Shown piece by piece: positions 7,529 through 16,048 of a DNA stretch of 61,195 bases. The notes beneath the pieces are model-generated. The model was not told the DNA's origin and ran no database searches. It worked only from the letters and a program-made list of their open reading frames with translations. The DNA comes from a virus. The stretch lies in IMG/VR virus record IMGVR_UViG_3300024320_000838, positions 1 through 61,195 of that record, one strand, 5' to 3'. Within the stretch, counting starts at the first letter, position 1; each line of letters opens with the position of its first letter. The translations under genes and the position numbers were made by a program.

Positions 7529-8041
7529 TATCTTTATATTGATATTATGTGGAGCTGTTTCATCTCCTCCAAAATAAGGATATAATTTATATTTAATGTA
7601 ATTGCCAGAACAGGGTCTAGGCGTGTATTTAGAAACTCTATCGACTGTCACAACATAGAAACCATCTATAATATCAATTTCTAAATTTACTGGTTTGTCA
7701 ATTTCTATATTTTTTATTTTTTCGAAAATAAATTCACTACCCTCATGTTTGAACCAATGAAGTTCTAAATTTCCATTTAACCATCTCCAACCAAATCTAA
7801 TAGAACATCTCATGTGGTGTTCACCACAATCACTAATTCCCCATAATTTATTTATATCGTACTGGTTTATTGGGTCTTTAGACTTGTATTTTGCAGTCTC
7901 ATCAAAAATTACCTGAAGTTTAAAATTTGTTTTTTTCGTAGTTCTTGCTCTCCAAACTGACCTATGTCTATTTTTACGGATTTTATATTTTTTAAATCCA
8001 TTCTTATCAATACCTAATAAACATCTCCAGAATCTTTTCAT
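7511..8041 (-). CDS. Jelly-roll carbohydrate-lyase/lectin-like protein, 176 aa
   Basis: The C-terminal pattern YIKYKLYPYFGGDETAPHNINIKIKEM and the WGISDCGEHHMRCSIRFGWRW segment resemble beta-sandwich polysaccharide lyase or concanavalin-like domains. I cannot place the family, and no catalytic residues can be assigned. A basic N-terminus (KNRHRSVWRARTTKK) replaces any signal peptide. It overlaps the next gene by 4 nt and probably belongs to the virion or depolymerase set. Confidence 0.5.
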   Translation of the reverse strand: MKRFWRCLLGIDKNGFKKYKIRKNRHRSVWRARTTKKTNFKLQVIFDETAKYKSKDPINQYDINKLWGISDCGEHHMRCSIRFGWRWLNGNLELHWFKHEGSEFIFEKIKNIEIDKPVNLEIDIIDGFYVVTVDRVSKYTPRPCSGNYIKYKLYPYFGGDETAPHNINIKIKEMDC

Positions 8042-8394
8042 TCTTCTATTAATTCTATTTCTAAAACAAGTTTATTTGTACCTTTAATAAGTCTGTGATA
8101 CTCTCCTTTATTAATTAATATTGATTTATTTACTTCTAATTTTTCGGGCAATTGATTGTCTAGTTGAAACTTCCAATCATTTTCTTCTGTTGCCTTTATA
8201 ATTCTAGATTCTGGGTCAATATGCCATTTGAATAAATGGTCTTCTGCTTTGGGATCGAATTTCCTTATGATTTTATTTTTGCCAATAAAGTCTTCAGTAA
8301 AAGGTCTTGTAAAGTCAGTCATCTTTTCTTCGATGGAAGCCCATTCTTCTTTACCACATTTACATGTTTGGCATTTACAAGGTTTATCTACCAT
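8038..8394 (-). CDS. Hypothetical protein with N-terminal Cys cluster, 118 aa
   Basis: CKCQTCKC at residues 6-13 forms a compact metal-binding-type cysteine cluster. The rest (DHLFKWHIDPESRIIKA...WKFQLDNQLPEKLEVNK) looks like a small beta domain. ATGA-type overlaps occur on both sides. No function assigned. Confidence 0.6.
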   Translation of the reverse strand: MVDKPCKCQTCKCGKEEWASIEEKMTDFTRPFTEDFIGKNKIIRKFDPKAEDHLFKWHIDPESRIIKATEENDWKFQLDNQLPEKLEVNKSILINKGEYHRLIKGTNKLVLEIELIEE

Positions 8395-8927
8395 GGGTTA
8401 TCTGATTTAAGACCTAATTGCTTTCCAAAAAGAGTTGGCCCATAACAAGCCCAAAATCCAGCCTTATCAGGATTCATCTTTTCCTTTTTATCACAACCAT
8501 GTCTAGCCCAAAAATTAGCAGCCCTACCTGGATCGTCATTTTTTACAGTAGTACTAGGATCGCCCCATTGAACAATCTTTGCAACAATATTACCCTCTTT
8601 GTCAGTTCTACCACTATTTCTATAAACTCTAAATTTAGCCTTTCCTCCTCTTTCTGGACTATCTAATTTTACGTTTATTTGATTTCCACCTCTTGGTTTA
8701 TAAACAGCTTTTTTACCTACTTCTAGGTTTTTTGCCATCCAACCGCTAGGTCCTTTAAGAATAATATTACCTTTATCCCAGTATTCTTTTACTTCTTCAA
8801 ACAATTTAGTGTAAGCCTCGCTTCCTAATCTAAAGAAAGAATTAGTTAAATCTAACCCCTCTTCTACGTGTTGTTTAAGACCTTCTGATACATTGTTGTA
8901 GTCTTGGAATGATTTTACAAATTTCAT
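8388..8927 (-). CDS. Predicted internal virion protein with DUF5872-like C-terminus, 179 aa
   Basis: The N-terminus MKFVKSFQDYNNVSEG resembles the capsid-targeting peptides of T4 internal proteins, with a possible cut after VSE (residue 15). The C-terminal half (DPGRAANFWARHGCDKKEKMNPDKAGFWACYGP) is a small conserved domain type found in large phages and related to the tail of the 1142-aa polyprotein. The function after injection is unknown. It is the last gene of the internal-protein run 8388-14996. Confidence 0.5.
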   Translation of the reverse strand: MKFVKSFQDYNNVSEGLKQHVEEGLDLTNSFFRLGSEAYTKLFEEVKEYWDKGNIILKGPSGWMAKNLEVGKKAVYKPRGGNQINVKLDSPERGGKAKFRVYRNSGRTDKEGNIVAKIVQWGDPSTTVKNDDPGRAANFWARHGCDKKEKMNPDKAGFWACYGPTLFGKQLGLKSDNPW

Positions 8928-8946
8928 ATCTATTATATTATTAAAG

Positions 8947-9480
8947 TTACTTTAGTTTACTCTGGTTATATTCTTCGTATAGCATTATATGTAAAGACTC
9001 TTTTATGCCTGCTACTTCAGCAATTGATGAAGTGAAAACATTATAAGGTACTCTGTGTCCTCCTTTGTAAGAACTATATTTAAAAGTTCCCGTGCCGTGT
9101 GAAGCAAAGTATTTTTTAACGCCATCTCCTGGAATTACTCTATCTTTATCTCCTAAATAAACATTATTTTGATTTCCTTTTTTATTAGAATCATCAACTG
9201 CAGGTTCCATACTTCTACTATGAACTGCTGGGTTAAATAGACATGTTTTAATTTTAAGAGTACTTCCAATAATATAACTAAAATATCCGCCCATTGAAGA
9301 ACCAATAATAAGATCTGGGTTCATTGACTTAATTTTACTTAAAAGGTCTTTGAAAGTCTTTTCATTTCTATAATCAATTTGGGGAGCATATACCTCATCA
9401 AAATTGGCATTTAACCATTTTATCTTAGGATTCGATGGCCTTGATGTTGACTCTAGACCATGTAAATATACAACTTTCAT
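8947..9480 (-). CDS. YqiA/UPF0227-like alpha/beta-hydrolase (esterase), 177 aa
   Basis: MKVVYLHGLESTSRPSNPK is the oxyanion strand-turn of the YqiA family. GSSMGGYFS (around residues 60-68) holds the nucleophile Ser, LGDKDRVIP the acid Asp and KGGHRVP the catalytic His. It would hydrolyse short ester bonds; the natural substrate is unknown. It carries no capsid-targeting peptide although it lies between predicted internal proteins. Confidence 0.82.
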   Translation of the reverse strand: MKVVYLHGLESTSRPSNPKIKWLNANFDEVYAPQIDYRNEKTFKDLLSKIKSMNPDLIIGSSMGGYFSYIIGSTLKIKTCLFNPAVHSRSMEPAVDDSNKKGNQNNVYLGDKDRVIPGDGVKKYFASHGTGTFKYSSYKGGHRVPYNVFTSSIAEVAGIKESLHIMLYEEYNQSKLK

Positions 9481-9482
9481 AT

Positions 9483-10064
9483 TTATATTTTAGGTCTACC
9501 TACAAGTATCTTAGTATGCATCTGACCTCCTATTTTTCTGCTGTACCATCCATTTCCAGGAATAGTATTATCTTTAGGATGTTGTCCATGCCATTCGACA
9601 TTTTTACCACCAATAGCAGCTTCTACTTCTGCTTCATCAGATACTGCAGGAACTCCATATTTAATTAGTAAAATTTCTGCTAGTTTACCAGAGACTTCAC
9701 CATAATATCCTAGTTTTTTAAGGTCGCTGCCTTTATGATTTAAGTATTCTTTTCTGCTGTCTCTTTCACCATCATGACCGACTCCTGCAAATTTAACGCC
9801 ATACTTGGTATCTTTACCCCAAATAATAAGGTCTAAGTCTGGAGAACCATGAAGGTCTATTCCTCTCCAAAAAGTCCAGTCTTTATCAGCAAATACGTCT
9901 TCTGGTTTATTGATTTTAACATGGCCTCCTATTTCAGCATATGCAACATTTATTAAATCGTAAAAATGGTCATCTAGGTCCTTATCTTTTTTAGGATCGA
10001 TTTTAGTCCATTTACCCCTAGATGCTTCTTTTATAAATTGTTCAAATAATACTACTTTTTTCAT
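9483..10064 (-). CDS. Predicted internal head protein with capsid-targeting N-terminus, 193 aa
   Basis: The first residues MKKVVLFEQFIKEA closely resemble the T4 internal-protein leader MKTYQEFIAE, which is cut by the prohead protease after (L/I/F)xE. The predicted cut is after IKE (residue 13). The mature domain has DWTFWRGIDLHGSPDLDLIIWG, FAGVGHDGERDSRKEYL and a C-terminal GGQMHTKILVGRP strand; family not recognised. The adjacent genes at 10069 and 11165 share the leader, so it would be packaged and injected with the DNA. Confidence 0.6.
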   Translation of the reverse strand: MKKVVLFEQFIKEASRGKWTKIDPKKDKDLDDHFYDLINVAYAEIGGHVKINKPEDVFADKDWTFWRGIDLHGSPDLDLIIWGKDTKYGVKFAGVGHDGERDSRKEYLNHKGSDLKKLGYYGEVSGKLAEILLIKYGVPAVSDEAEVEAAIGGKNVEWHGQHPKDNTIPGNGWYSRKIGGQMHTKILVGRPKI

Positions 10065-10068
10065 AATC

Positions 10069-11160
10069 TTAGTCCATATTTCCTTTAGATACTCTTACAT
10101 CTAATTTAGGATAGTTTTTATTTAAAAATGCTTCAACCTTATTGTAAATTCTTTCAGGTCCTACATTTCCTTGTGAATATGCTCTTAAGAATTTTTCATC
10201 ATTAATATATAAGCCGCTTCCAAGAACAGAAGAACCTTTATCTCCTACTTCATCCATAACTTCAATACACATATCTATTATTTCTTTTCTATGTTCATCT
10301 GAAATTTTAAATTGTTTGAAAGCACTTGTTCCTTTTTTATGTGCTAACACATAATTCATAAAGTCTCTACCACTTGACTTTTCCATAATTAAAGTAGATT
10401 TGTCTAATGCTTCATAATTACCTTCTTCTAGTTTCTGAGCCATTTTTATACCTTCAATAATTTCTTCAATCATTTGATAAAGTCTATCACCCACTTCAAC
10501 TATATCTTTATATTCTTTTTTGTTTTTGTCATTCCATATTCCTGCATCTAGCATTTTCTCAACTTTAGCACCTAAAATAAGATTTGTAGATATTCCTCCA
10601 AATTCTTCTTTCTTTTTACTATCTTTAAGATATTTTTCAATTTGAGCATCTGCTGTTTTTTCGAATTTTTTAAATAATTTTTCTAACTGCACAACTGATT
10701 TATCAAACTTTGCATTTCCAGTTTTAGGATTTTTATTATAGAAATATAAAAAAGAATGTACGTCGTATTGAGAAAACTGCGGAGTAGCAGTATCTTTCAA
10801 ATTACTTTTTAAAGTATTTAATTGAGATAACAGAGTATCGTATCTAAATGTGTTTCTATCATATTTACCAGCATATTTAGCAAGTATTTCCTTAATAAAG
10901 TTGTCAAGAGCGTCTTCTAATGCTTCTTCAGGAGTTTCATTTCGATCTATTCTTAACCAATCTGGTGTATCTCCGTCATTATAGAATCTATAATATCCGG
11001 TAAATATCTTGTCTTTTTCCATCTTATCCTGTGTTGAAAGAATATCTTTTCTATATAACCAGGCCATTAAATCGTCTACGTTATCTAATCTTCCTTGCCA
11101 TGCTCTCCCGGCATTTGACCTTTCTTCTATAAATTTTTCAAATAATACTACTTTGCTCAT
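10069..11160 (-). CDS. Predicted internal head protein with capsid-targeting N-terminus, 363 aa
   Basis: It starts MSKVVLFEKFIEERS, the same leader as its neighbours, with a predicted cut after IEE (residue 13). The mature part is long, charged and mostly helical, with no motif I recognise. Gene spacing of 4-5 nt on either side shows one operon with the other internal proteins. Confidence 0.58.
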   Translation of the reverse strand: MSKVVLFEKFIEERSNAGRAWQGRLDNVDDLMAWLYRKDILSTQDKMEKDKIFTGYYRFYNDGDTPDWLRIDRNETPEEALEDALDNFIKEILAKYAGKYDRNTFRYDTLLSQLNTLKSNLKDTATPQFSQYDVHSFLYFYNKNPKTGNAKFDKSVVQLEKLFKKFEKTADAQIEKYLKDSKKKEEFGGISTNLILGAKVEKMLDAGIWNDKNKKEYKDIVEVGDRLYQMIEEIIEGIKMAQKLEEGNYEALDKSTLIMEKSSGRDFMNYVLAHKKGTSAFKQFKISDEHRKEIIDMCIEVMDEVGDKGSSVLGSGLYINDEKFLRAYSQGNVGPERIYNKVEAFLNKNYPKLDVRVSKGNMD

Positions 11161-11164
11161 AATC

Positions 11165-11557
11165 TTAATATTTTGTTTCTCCGTGTTTACCTATCTTTGT
11201 TTTACTGCCATCTGACATTACTCTATAACCGGGTCTTCCAGTTTCAGCATATACCATAGACTTTACTAGATTTTCTTTAGACTTTTCAGATCCTTCACCC
11301 TTATATAACCAGGCATCTACTGCATCTTGGTCTTCATATTTATATACGACAAATATTTCACCATCTGGAGAATAGGTAAATTTAGTATCTTGGTCGATAG
11401 TTTCTCCGCCAGATTTCTTAGCTAATTTAAGTATCTCTGACCTTTTATTTTTTGCATCGAATTCAGTCTCCGCGTTTTTAATTTTTTCTACGAATTCCGG
11501 AATTCTTTTGTTAATGTTCTCATTAACAAATTGTTCAAATAATACTACTTTTTTCAT
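11165..11557 (-). CDS. Predicted internal head protein with capsid-targeting N-terminus, 130 aa
   Basis: It starts MKKVVLFEQFVNEN, nearly identical to the leader of the gene at 9483, with a predicted cut after VNE (residue 13). That VNE also matches the motifs repeated inside the 1142-aa protein just upstream. The mature domain is a small alpha/beta protein (FTYSPDGEIFVVYKYEDQD). No family recognised. Confidence 0.58.
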   Translation of the reverse strand: MKKVVLFEQFVNENINKRIPEFVEKIKNAETEFDAKNKRSEILKLAKKSGGETIDQDTKFTYSPDGEIFVVYKYEDQDAVDAWLYKGEGSEKSKENLVKSMVYAETGRPGYRVMSDGSKTKIGKHGETKY

Positions 11558-11567
11558 AACTTATATA

Positions 11568-14500
11568 TTATAGTTTTTTATCGTGACCACCATCTCTTAC
11601 CTCTTTAGCCATATCTTTGTCAGCTTTGCCCCAAGTTCCATCACCCTTTGTTAAGAATGAATTTACTCTAGCATAACCCCATTGAGTTGAATTAGTTCCA
11701 GGTCTGTGACCACTTTTCCAAGCTGCCATTCCTCTTCTCATAATAACTCTTAAAATTCCAATTGGAACTCCAGTTTCATCAGCCTTTTTCTTAAGACCAG
11801 TTTCTATACCTTCACCGTCTATTTTGCTTTTATCGTTAGTTTGGTCTTTCTCTTCATTAACTGATTCATTTAAGTCTGAGTATGTAATATCAAATTCTCC
11901 AGGTTCCTTAAGGTCCATTGCAATAGAATAAATTTTTCTATTTTTATTAATTACTCTAAAACTTTCTTGCGAAGGATAATTATCGCCTTTAGAAATTGAC
12001 GTAACTGTAAAATCTTTTAGAGTTTTATCTAAATGGTCACGGATATCTTCTAAATTCTCAAGTCCTTTAGATTTTAATGCCATTCTTCTATCTGCATTAA
12101 AATATGGCTTTACTGGTTTTATTTTCTTATACTTATTAATAGTATCTAAAATAAGATCGAATGTATCAGATATTTCTCCCTCATTGATGGATTCTCTAAG
12201 ACTTTCTGTTCCTTTAGGTAGCATTACTGAATAGTCTTTAGCCATATATTTCTTAAATAGCCTTCTTTCCTCATCATATTCCGCTGAAAGTTCTTTCTTT
12301 TTCTTTTTATCCATATCGAAATAGTCTTCTCTATATTCCATCGACCATCTTTGTACACTTACTAAGTCAGTTAATTTCTTAATCTTTTTAGCCTTAAGTC
12401 CTTTGATTTGTTGAGCATATTTTCTATGTAGTTGTAAATAAAGATTGTCTTTCTCTTCATTTACTGATTCTTCAATTACATAAATAGTGTCTGTATCATA
12501 ACCATGAGAATCTGCATAGTCTTCTAATCTATCAAAATCTCTTTTTGGTAAAACATAATATTGGTCTCCGCTGTCATGTTGATAGTCTAGATTTCTGGAA
12601 AGACTTTTAGTCATTAAAAATTTATTATCTAAATTTCCATCATCTATTGTAAACACAACATCATCTGTACCTTCATTTACTGATTCAGCTAATCCCATTT
12701 CCTCCATTGCATAATCAATAATCTTTTCCAATTCATCTGGTTTAAGCATGTTTGCCAATGGCATTGAATTTAATCGATTCTTAAGAGTTGTCCTGCTAGC
12801 AGATTTTCCTCTCATCTGTTTTGCTAAGTTTCTTGCTGCTGATTGTAAAAATCTATCAGTTGCAGCTTCATGTACTTTAGATTCATTAAGGTTATCCATA
12901 ATGATTATTTCTACATCTAATGGTAAAACATCATTTGCTAATAAACCTCTATCTTCTAAAGAGTTTCTTATCTCTTTAGCTGCTTTTTCAGCATTTTTAC
13001 CCTTTAGTTTTTTATATTTCTTCAATACATCTTTTACTTCTGCTTCTGCTTCAGCAGGTTGATATCTTGGAAAGAATTGGGCAGCGCTGTCTAGCGCAAC
13101 TACAACATTTTGAGCGACTGCATCTGCATTATATCCCTCTTTAATAACCGCCCAATCATTTGCAAACTCTTCAAGACTTTTAACTTTCTTGAATTTTTTA
13201 TGATACGCACTAGTATGTTTTGATTTCTTCATGTCGCCTTTTTCTCTGGCCTCTTTGTCTCCTGGCATATCTTTATATGCATTTGGATCGTCATCGTCCA
13301 TGGCAGCCTGCTTTTTCATTTGCTCCTCTTTATCCTCTTCGTCGCCATCACTTAAACCGGTCATGTAAGGATCTGGACCTGGCTTCTTTTCATCTATAAA
13401 ATTTTCTAAAGAAGTTAAATGATTCAACTCTTCTTTTACATAGGGTGCTCTTACATCAATTGCACCACCTTGTAGTTTTTTTGCAACTTGTTGAACCTGT
13501 TCTGGTTCAATCTTAGGCATATCTGCTCTTGGTGGAGCTCCAGCTGGAGGACCAACTCTTTGTAAAAGATTCAATGCACTTTGTATTTTCTTTTCACCTT
13601 GCTCTTCAAACCAAGCAATTGCTTTATCTCTGTTATAAAACTGAGGATTCATATATTTACCATCATATATAGCGTCTTTGACATCATCTAAAGTTGCTTT
13701 GAAAATATTTTGGTCTCCTCCTTTTGGTGGAAGACCTCTTTTATTTCCAAGTGCATCTCCTGCTTGTCTAAGAACTGGTACTAAATCTCCAATTTTAAGT
13801 TCTGCTTGAACCCCTCCTACCCTTGCTTTAGGGTTATTAAAGATAGTAGCTGCCCATCTATGATGACCATCTAAGATTCTATTGTCTTGTGATATAACAG
13901 CTTCAAGATTTCCGCCTTCAACACCACCAATAGCCATGCCAAGTGCTTTTCCTAAATATACTGCATCTTGTGATGGTTTTAATTGGCTTGCTTGTATTTT
14001 TACAGGTCTAGTCTTAACAACATCGTCCATTACCTCTTCATCTTTATAACCTCTTTTAAAGAAATTCTTATCTGATTTGTAAGGATTTTGAAAAGCATTT
14101 GGGTCTATTTCTTGTGTAGGCAATTCTTCATTTACAAATGATTCTTTGACAAGAGCTAATACTTTATCAATAACACCTCCTATATTTTTTTCGACACCAG
14201 AAGTAGTAGTATATCCACCGCTTATAAGAACACTTCCGATATTTTCAGTGGTTATATTTTCTACGCCATTTTTAATTGCCCATGGCCATGAACCTTCTTT
14301 CAATCTATTTGCTACTTCTTTTGCGATGATATTCCAATCAACTTTACCTTCATTTACAAATGATTCTAATGTCATTACATGTCTAGATTCTTTCAGTACA
14401 ACATCTCCATCATATCTTACTCGATATGGGCCTTCTTTCCAGTTTTTAGGGTCTGTTTTTACTCCAGTGTAAATTTGATATCCTTCTGATTCTTCTTGTT

Positions 14501-14996
14501 TCCAAGCACCTCCACCGTCTTTAAAGTTAACGACAAAAGGGTAAGATTCGTACCAAGTCCATTCTCCATCAGAATGCTGTGCAACCCACCCAGCCCAAGT
14601 TGGAATATCTTTATGCTTTACAATTCCTTTAGGAAGTTTGACTTTAGCTTCATTAACCATCGATTCATTCATTTTATTAACGTATCTTTTCATTGCTTTA
14701 ATAATAGTCTTAGCATCACCTACTTTTACTTCTCTTCCTGTATCATATCCAGTATCGGTATATAATTCGAATTCAGTGTAACTTCCTCTAGGTATTACGT
14801 ATAACTCAGTTTCTATTCCAGCTGCTCTTAATGTAACATGGTCTCTAAATCTAAGTTCTCCTGGTTTACCCCATTGAGAAGGGCCAACTGAAACATCTAT
14901 ATTATCTGCTAAAATTTTTGATTTTTCTAATTCTTTTACAAAATCATTAGACGCATCTAAATATGTGTTTTCATTTATAAATTTGTTTTTCATCAC
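11568..14996 (-). CDS. Predicted internal-protein polyprotein, 1142 aa
   Basis: The protein begins MMKNKFINEN and then carries repeated short motifs ending in NE or similar: MVNE (113-116), FVNE (213-216), FVNE (287-290), FIDE (533-536), VIKE (617-620), KVHE (707-710), SVNE (772-775), SVNE (844-847), SINE (936-939) and SVNE (1044-1047). Each is preceded by a charged ES-type segment and followed by G, A, E or K. They match the (L/I/F)xE logic of T4 prohead protease sites and separate unrelated small domains. Domain ~291-530 contains ILDGHHRWAA, a ParB/sulfiredoxin-like motif. The last domain (VPIGILRVIMRRGMAAW, then WGYARVNSFL) is DUF5872-like. I infer a capsid-packaged polyprotein cut into about ten pieces. 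Confidence 0.6.
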   Translation of the reverse strand: MMKNKFINENTYLDASNDFVKELEKSKILADNIDVSVGPSQWGKPGELRFRDHVTLRAAGIETELYVIPRGSYTEFELYTDTGYDTGREVKVGDAKTIIKAMKRYVNKMNESMVNEAKVKLPKGIVKHKDIPTWAGWVAQHSDGEWTWYESYPFVVNFKDGGGAWKQEESEGYQIYTGVKTDPKNWKEGPYRVRYDGDVVLKESRHVMTLESFVNEGKVDWNIIAKEVANRLKEGSWPWAIKNGVENITTENIGSVLISGGYTTTSGVEKNIGGVIDKVLALVKESFVNEELPTQEIDPNAFQNPYKSDKNFFKRGYKDEEVMDDVVKTRPVKIQASQLKPSQDAVYLGKALGMAIGGVEGGNLEAVISQDNRILDGHHRWAATIFNNPKARVGGVQAELKIGDLVPVLRQAGDALGNKRGLPPKGGDQNIFKATLDDVKDAIYDGKYMNPQFYNRDKAIAWFEEQGEKKIQSALNLLQRVGPPAGAPPRADMPKIEPEQVQQVAKKLQGGAIDVRAPYVKEELNHLTSLENFIDEKKPGPDPYMTGLSDGDEEDKEEQMKKQAAMDDDDPNAYKDMPGDKEAREKGDMKKSKHTSAYHKKFKKVKSLEEFANDWAVIKEGYNADAVAQNVVVALDSAAQFFPRYQPAEAEAEVKDVLKKYKKLKGKNAEKAAKEIRNSLEDRGLLANDVLPLDVEIIIMDNLNESKVHEAATDRFLQSAARNLAKQMRGKSASRTTLKNRLNSMPLANMLKPDELEKIIDYAMEEMGLAESVNEGTDDVVFTIDDGNLDNKFLMTKSLSRNLDYQHDSGDQYYVLPKRDFDRLEDYADSHGYDTDTIYVIEESVNEEKDNLYLQLHRKYAQQIKGLKAKKIKKLTDLVSVQRWSMEYREDYFDMDKKKKKELSAEYDEERRLFKKYMAKDYSVMLPKGTESLRESINEGEISDTFDLILDTINKYKKIKPVKPYFNADRRMALKSKGLENLEDIRDHLDKTLKDFTVTSISKGDNYPSQESFRVINKNRKIYSIAMDLKEPGEFDITYSDLNESVNEEKDQTNDKSKIDGEGIETGLKKKADETGVPIGILRVIMRRGMAAWKSGHRPGTNSTQWGYARVNSFLTKGDGTWGKADKDMAKEVRDGGHDKKL

Positions 14997-15018
14997 TAAT
15001 TAGTATGTTTATTATGAT

Positions 15019-15028
15019 ATTATATATC
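15019..15028 (-). promoter_or_regulatory. Late-type promoter box GATATATAAT
   Basis: The minus strand reads GGATATATAATATC, 23 nt upstream of the polyprotein start (14996). The same box precedes many virion genes and resembles a T4-type late TATA box in position and brevity. Confidence 0.5.
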
Positions 15029-15532
15029 CTATTTATGTTCGCACTTAAATTCTATCTCAGAAGAATTTAAAAGTTCAAAAGGGGCTGGAAAACCCATTAT
15101 ATCTTTCCATAATTTTCTAGCGTGTTTTTCAGCGCTTTTTTCCCATGGCCTATCCTTCCAATCTAAATATTCTTTATATTCTTCTCCTTTCCATCGGATT
15201 GGCATTTGTTCTAATCTGCCTTTGTGGAAATCAATAATATGACCTACTTCGTGAAATAAAGCCCAAGTTCTTAGAATATTATCGGTTCTAAATACAGATA
15301 AAGATATTTGATAAAGATACTTATTATATTGATAAGTTACCCCGTTAAATGCTCTATTTAAAGGTGAGTATGGTTGATAAATAATTGTGACATCATCGTC
15401 ATTAATATATTTTTGGGCTGCTTTAGTTAAAAAAACTATTTCTGCTGGAGAAGAACTAGGATGAAAGTTAATAGTTTGAGATTTTGTAATAAATGATGTT
15501 ATTAAAATAAGTAGGAGTAGGATACGTTTCAT
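15029..15532 (-). CDS. Secreted zinc metallopeptidase-like protein, 167 aa
   Basis: Residues 1-18 (MKRILLLLILITSFITKS) are a signal peptide. FHEVGHIIDFHKG (from about residue 93) carries the HExxH zinc motif (HEVGH), and WEKSAEKHARKLW further on supplies a likely third ligand (E or H). It is probably a small gluzincin-type peptidase exported to the host periplasm. Its ATG overlaps the stop of the preceding gene. Confidence 0.72.
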   Translation of the reverse strand: MKRILLLLILITSFITKSQTINFHPSSSPAEIVFLTKAAQKYINDDDVTIIYQPYSPLNRAFNGVTYQYNKYLYQISLSVFRTDNILRTWALFHEVGHIIDFHKGRLEQMPIRWKGEEYKEYLDWKDRPWEKSAEKHARKLWKDIMGFPAPFELLNSSEIEFKCEHK

Positions 15533-15684
15533 GTTTCTTCATTATTTTTAAGGTTTTCAAGCAAAGCTTTCTTTTCATTATATTCCTTTATAAGACCTTT
15601 TAATGTCCATCCATCATAATATGAATCCATGGTTATTTCTTCTTTTAATACTCTTAATCTTTCTTGTATTTTTTTAATATCCAT
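15529..15684 (-). CDS. Hypothetical small helical protein, 51 aa
   Basis: MDIKKIQERLRVLKEEITMDSYYDG... is charged, helical and coiled-coil-like. ATGA overlap with the metallopeptidase gene supports coupled translation. No family recognised. Confidence 0.5.
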   Translation of the reverse strand: MDIKKIQERLRVLKEEITMDSYYDGWTLKGLIKEYNEKKALLENLKNNEET

Positions 15685-15714
15685 AGTTGTTATATTTGTG
15701 ATGTGTATTATTGT

Positions 15715-16041
15715 TTAAATTCTATCATAAAAATCATTAAAAAGTTTAGAATAATCTGAATACTTCATGTTAGATAGAAATTTACATTTTTCAAATTCTT
15801 CTCGATCTTCAAAGTATTTTACCATTTCTTCTTGGACTACTTCTTCAAACTTCTGCATTGAAAGCATCTTATAAAAGTCAAATGGTAAATATACCAAGTC
15901 TATAATTCCGGTTGTAAATAAAAGTTCATCGATTGTTATCTCTCCTGAAAGAATTTTATAACCATTTTCCATAGACCTCTCTAAAAGTTCTTCTTGGCTC
16001 TCACTATATTCTTCAAAATTGTCAAAATTGAACTCTTCCAT
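15715..16041 (-). CDS. Hypothetical acidic protein, 108 aa
   Basis: A soluble, acidic, helical protein with no recognised motif. It lies 7 nt after the stop of the collagen-repeat protein gene (16049) and is probably co-transcribed with it. Confidence 0.6.
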   Translation of the reverse strand: MEEFNFDNFEEYSESQEELLERSMENGYKILSGEITIDELLFTTGIIDLVYLPFDFYKMLSMQKFEEVVQEEMVKYFEDREEFEKCKFLSNMKYSDYSKLFNDFYDRI

Positions 16042-16048
16042 CTCTTAT

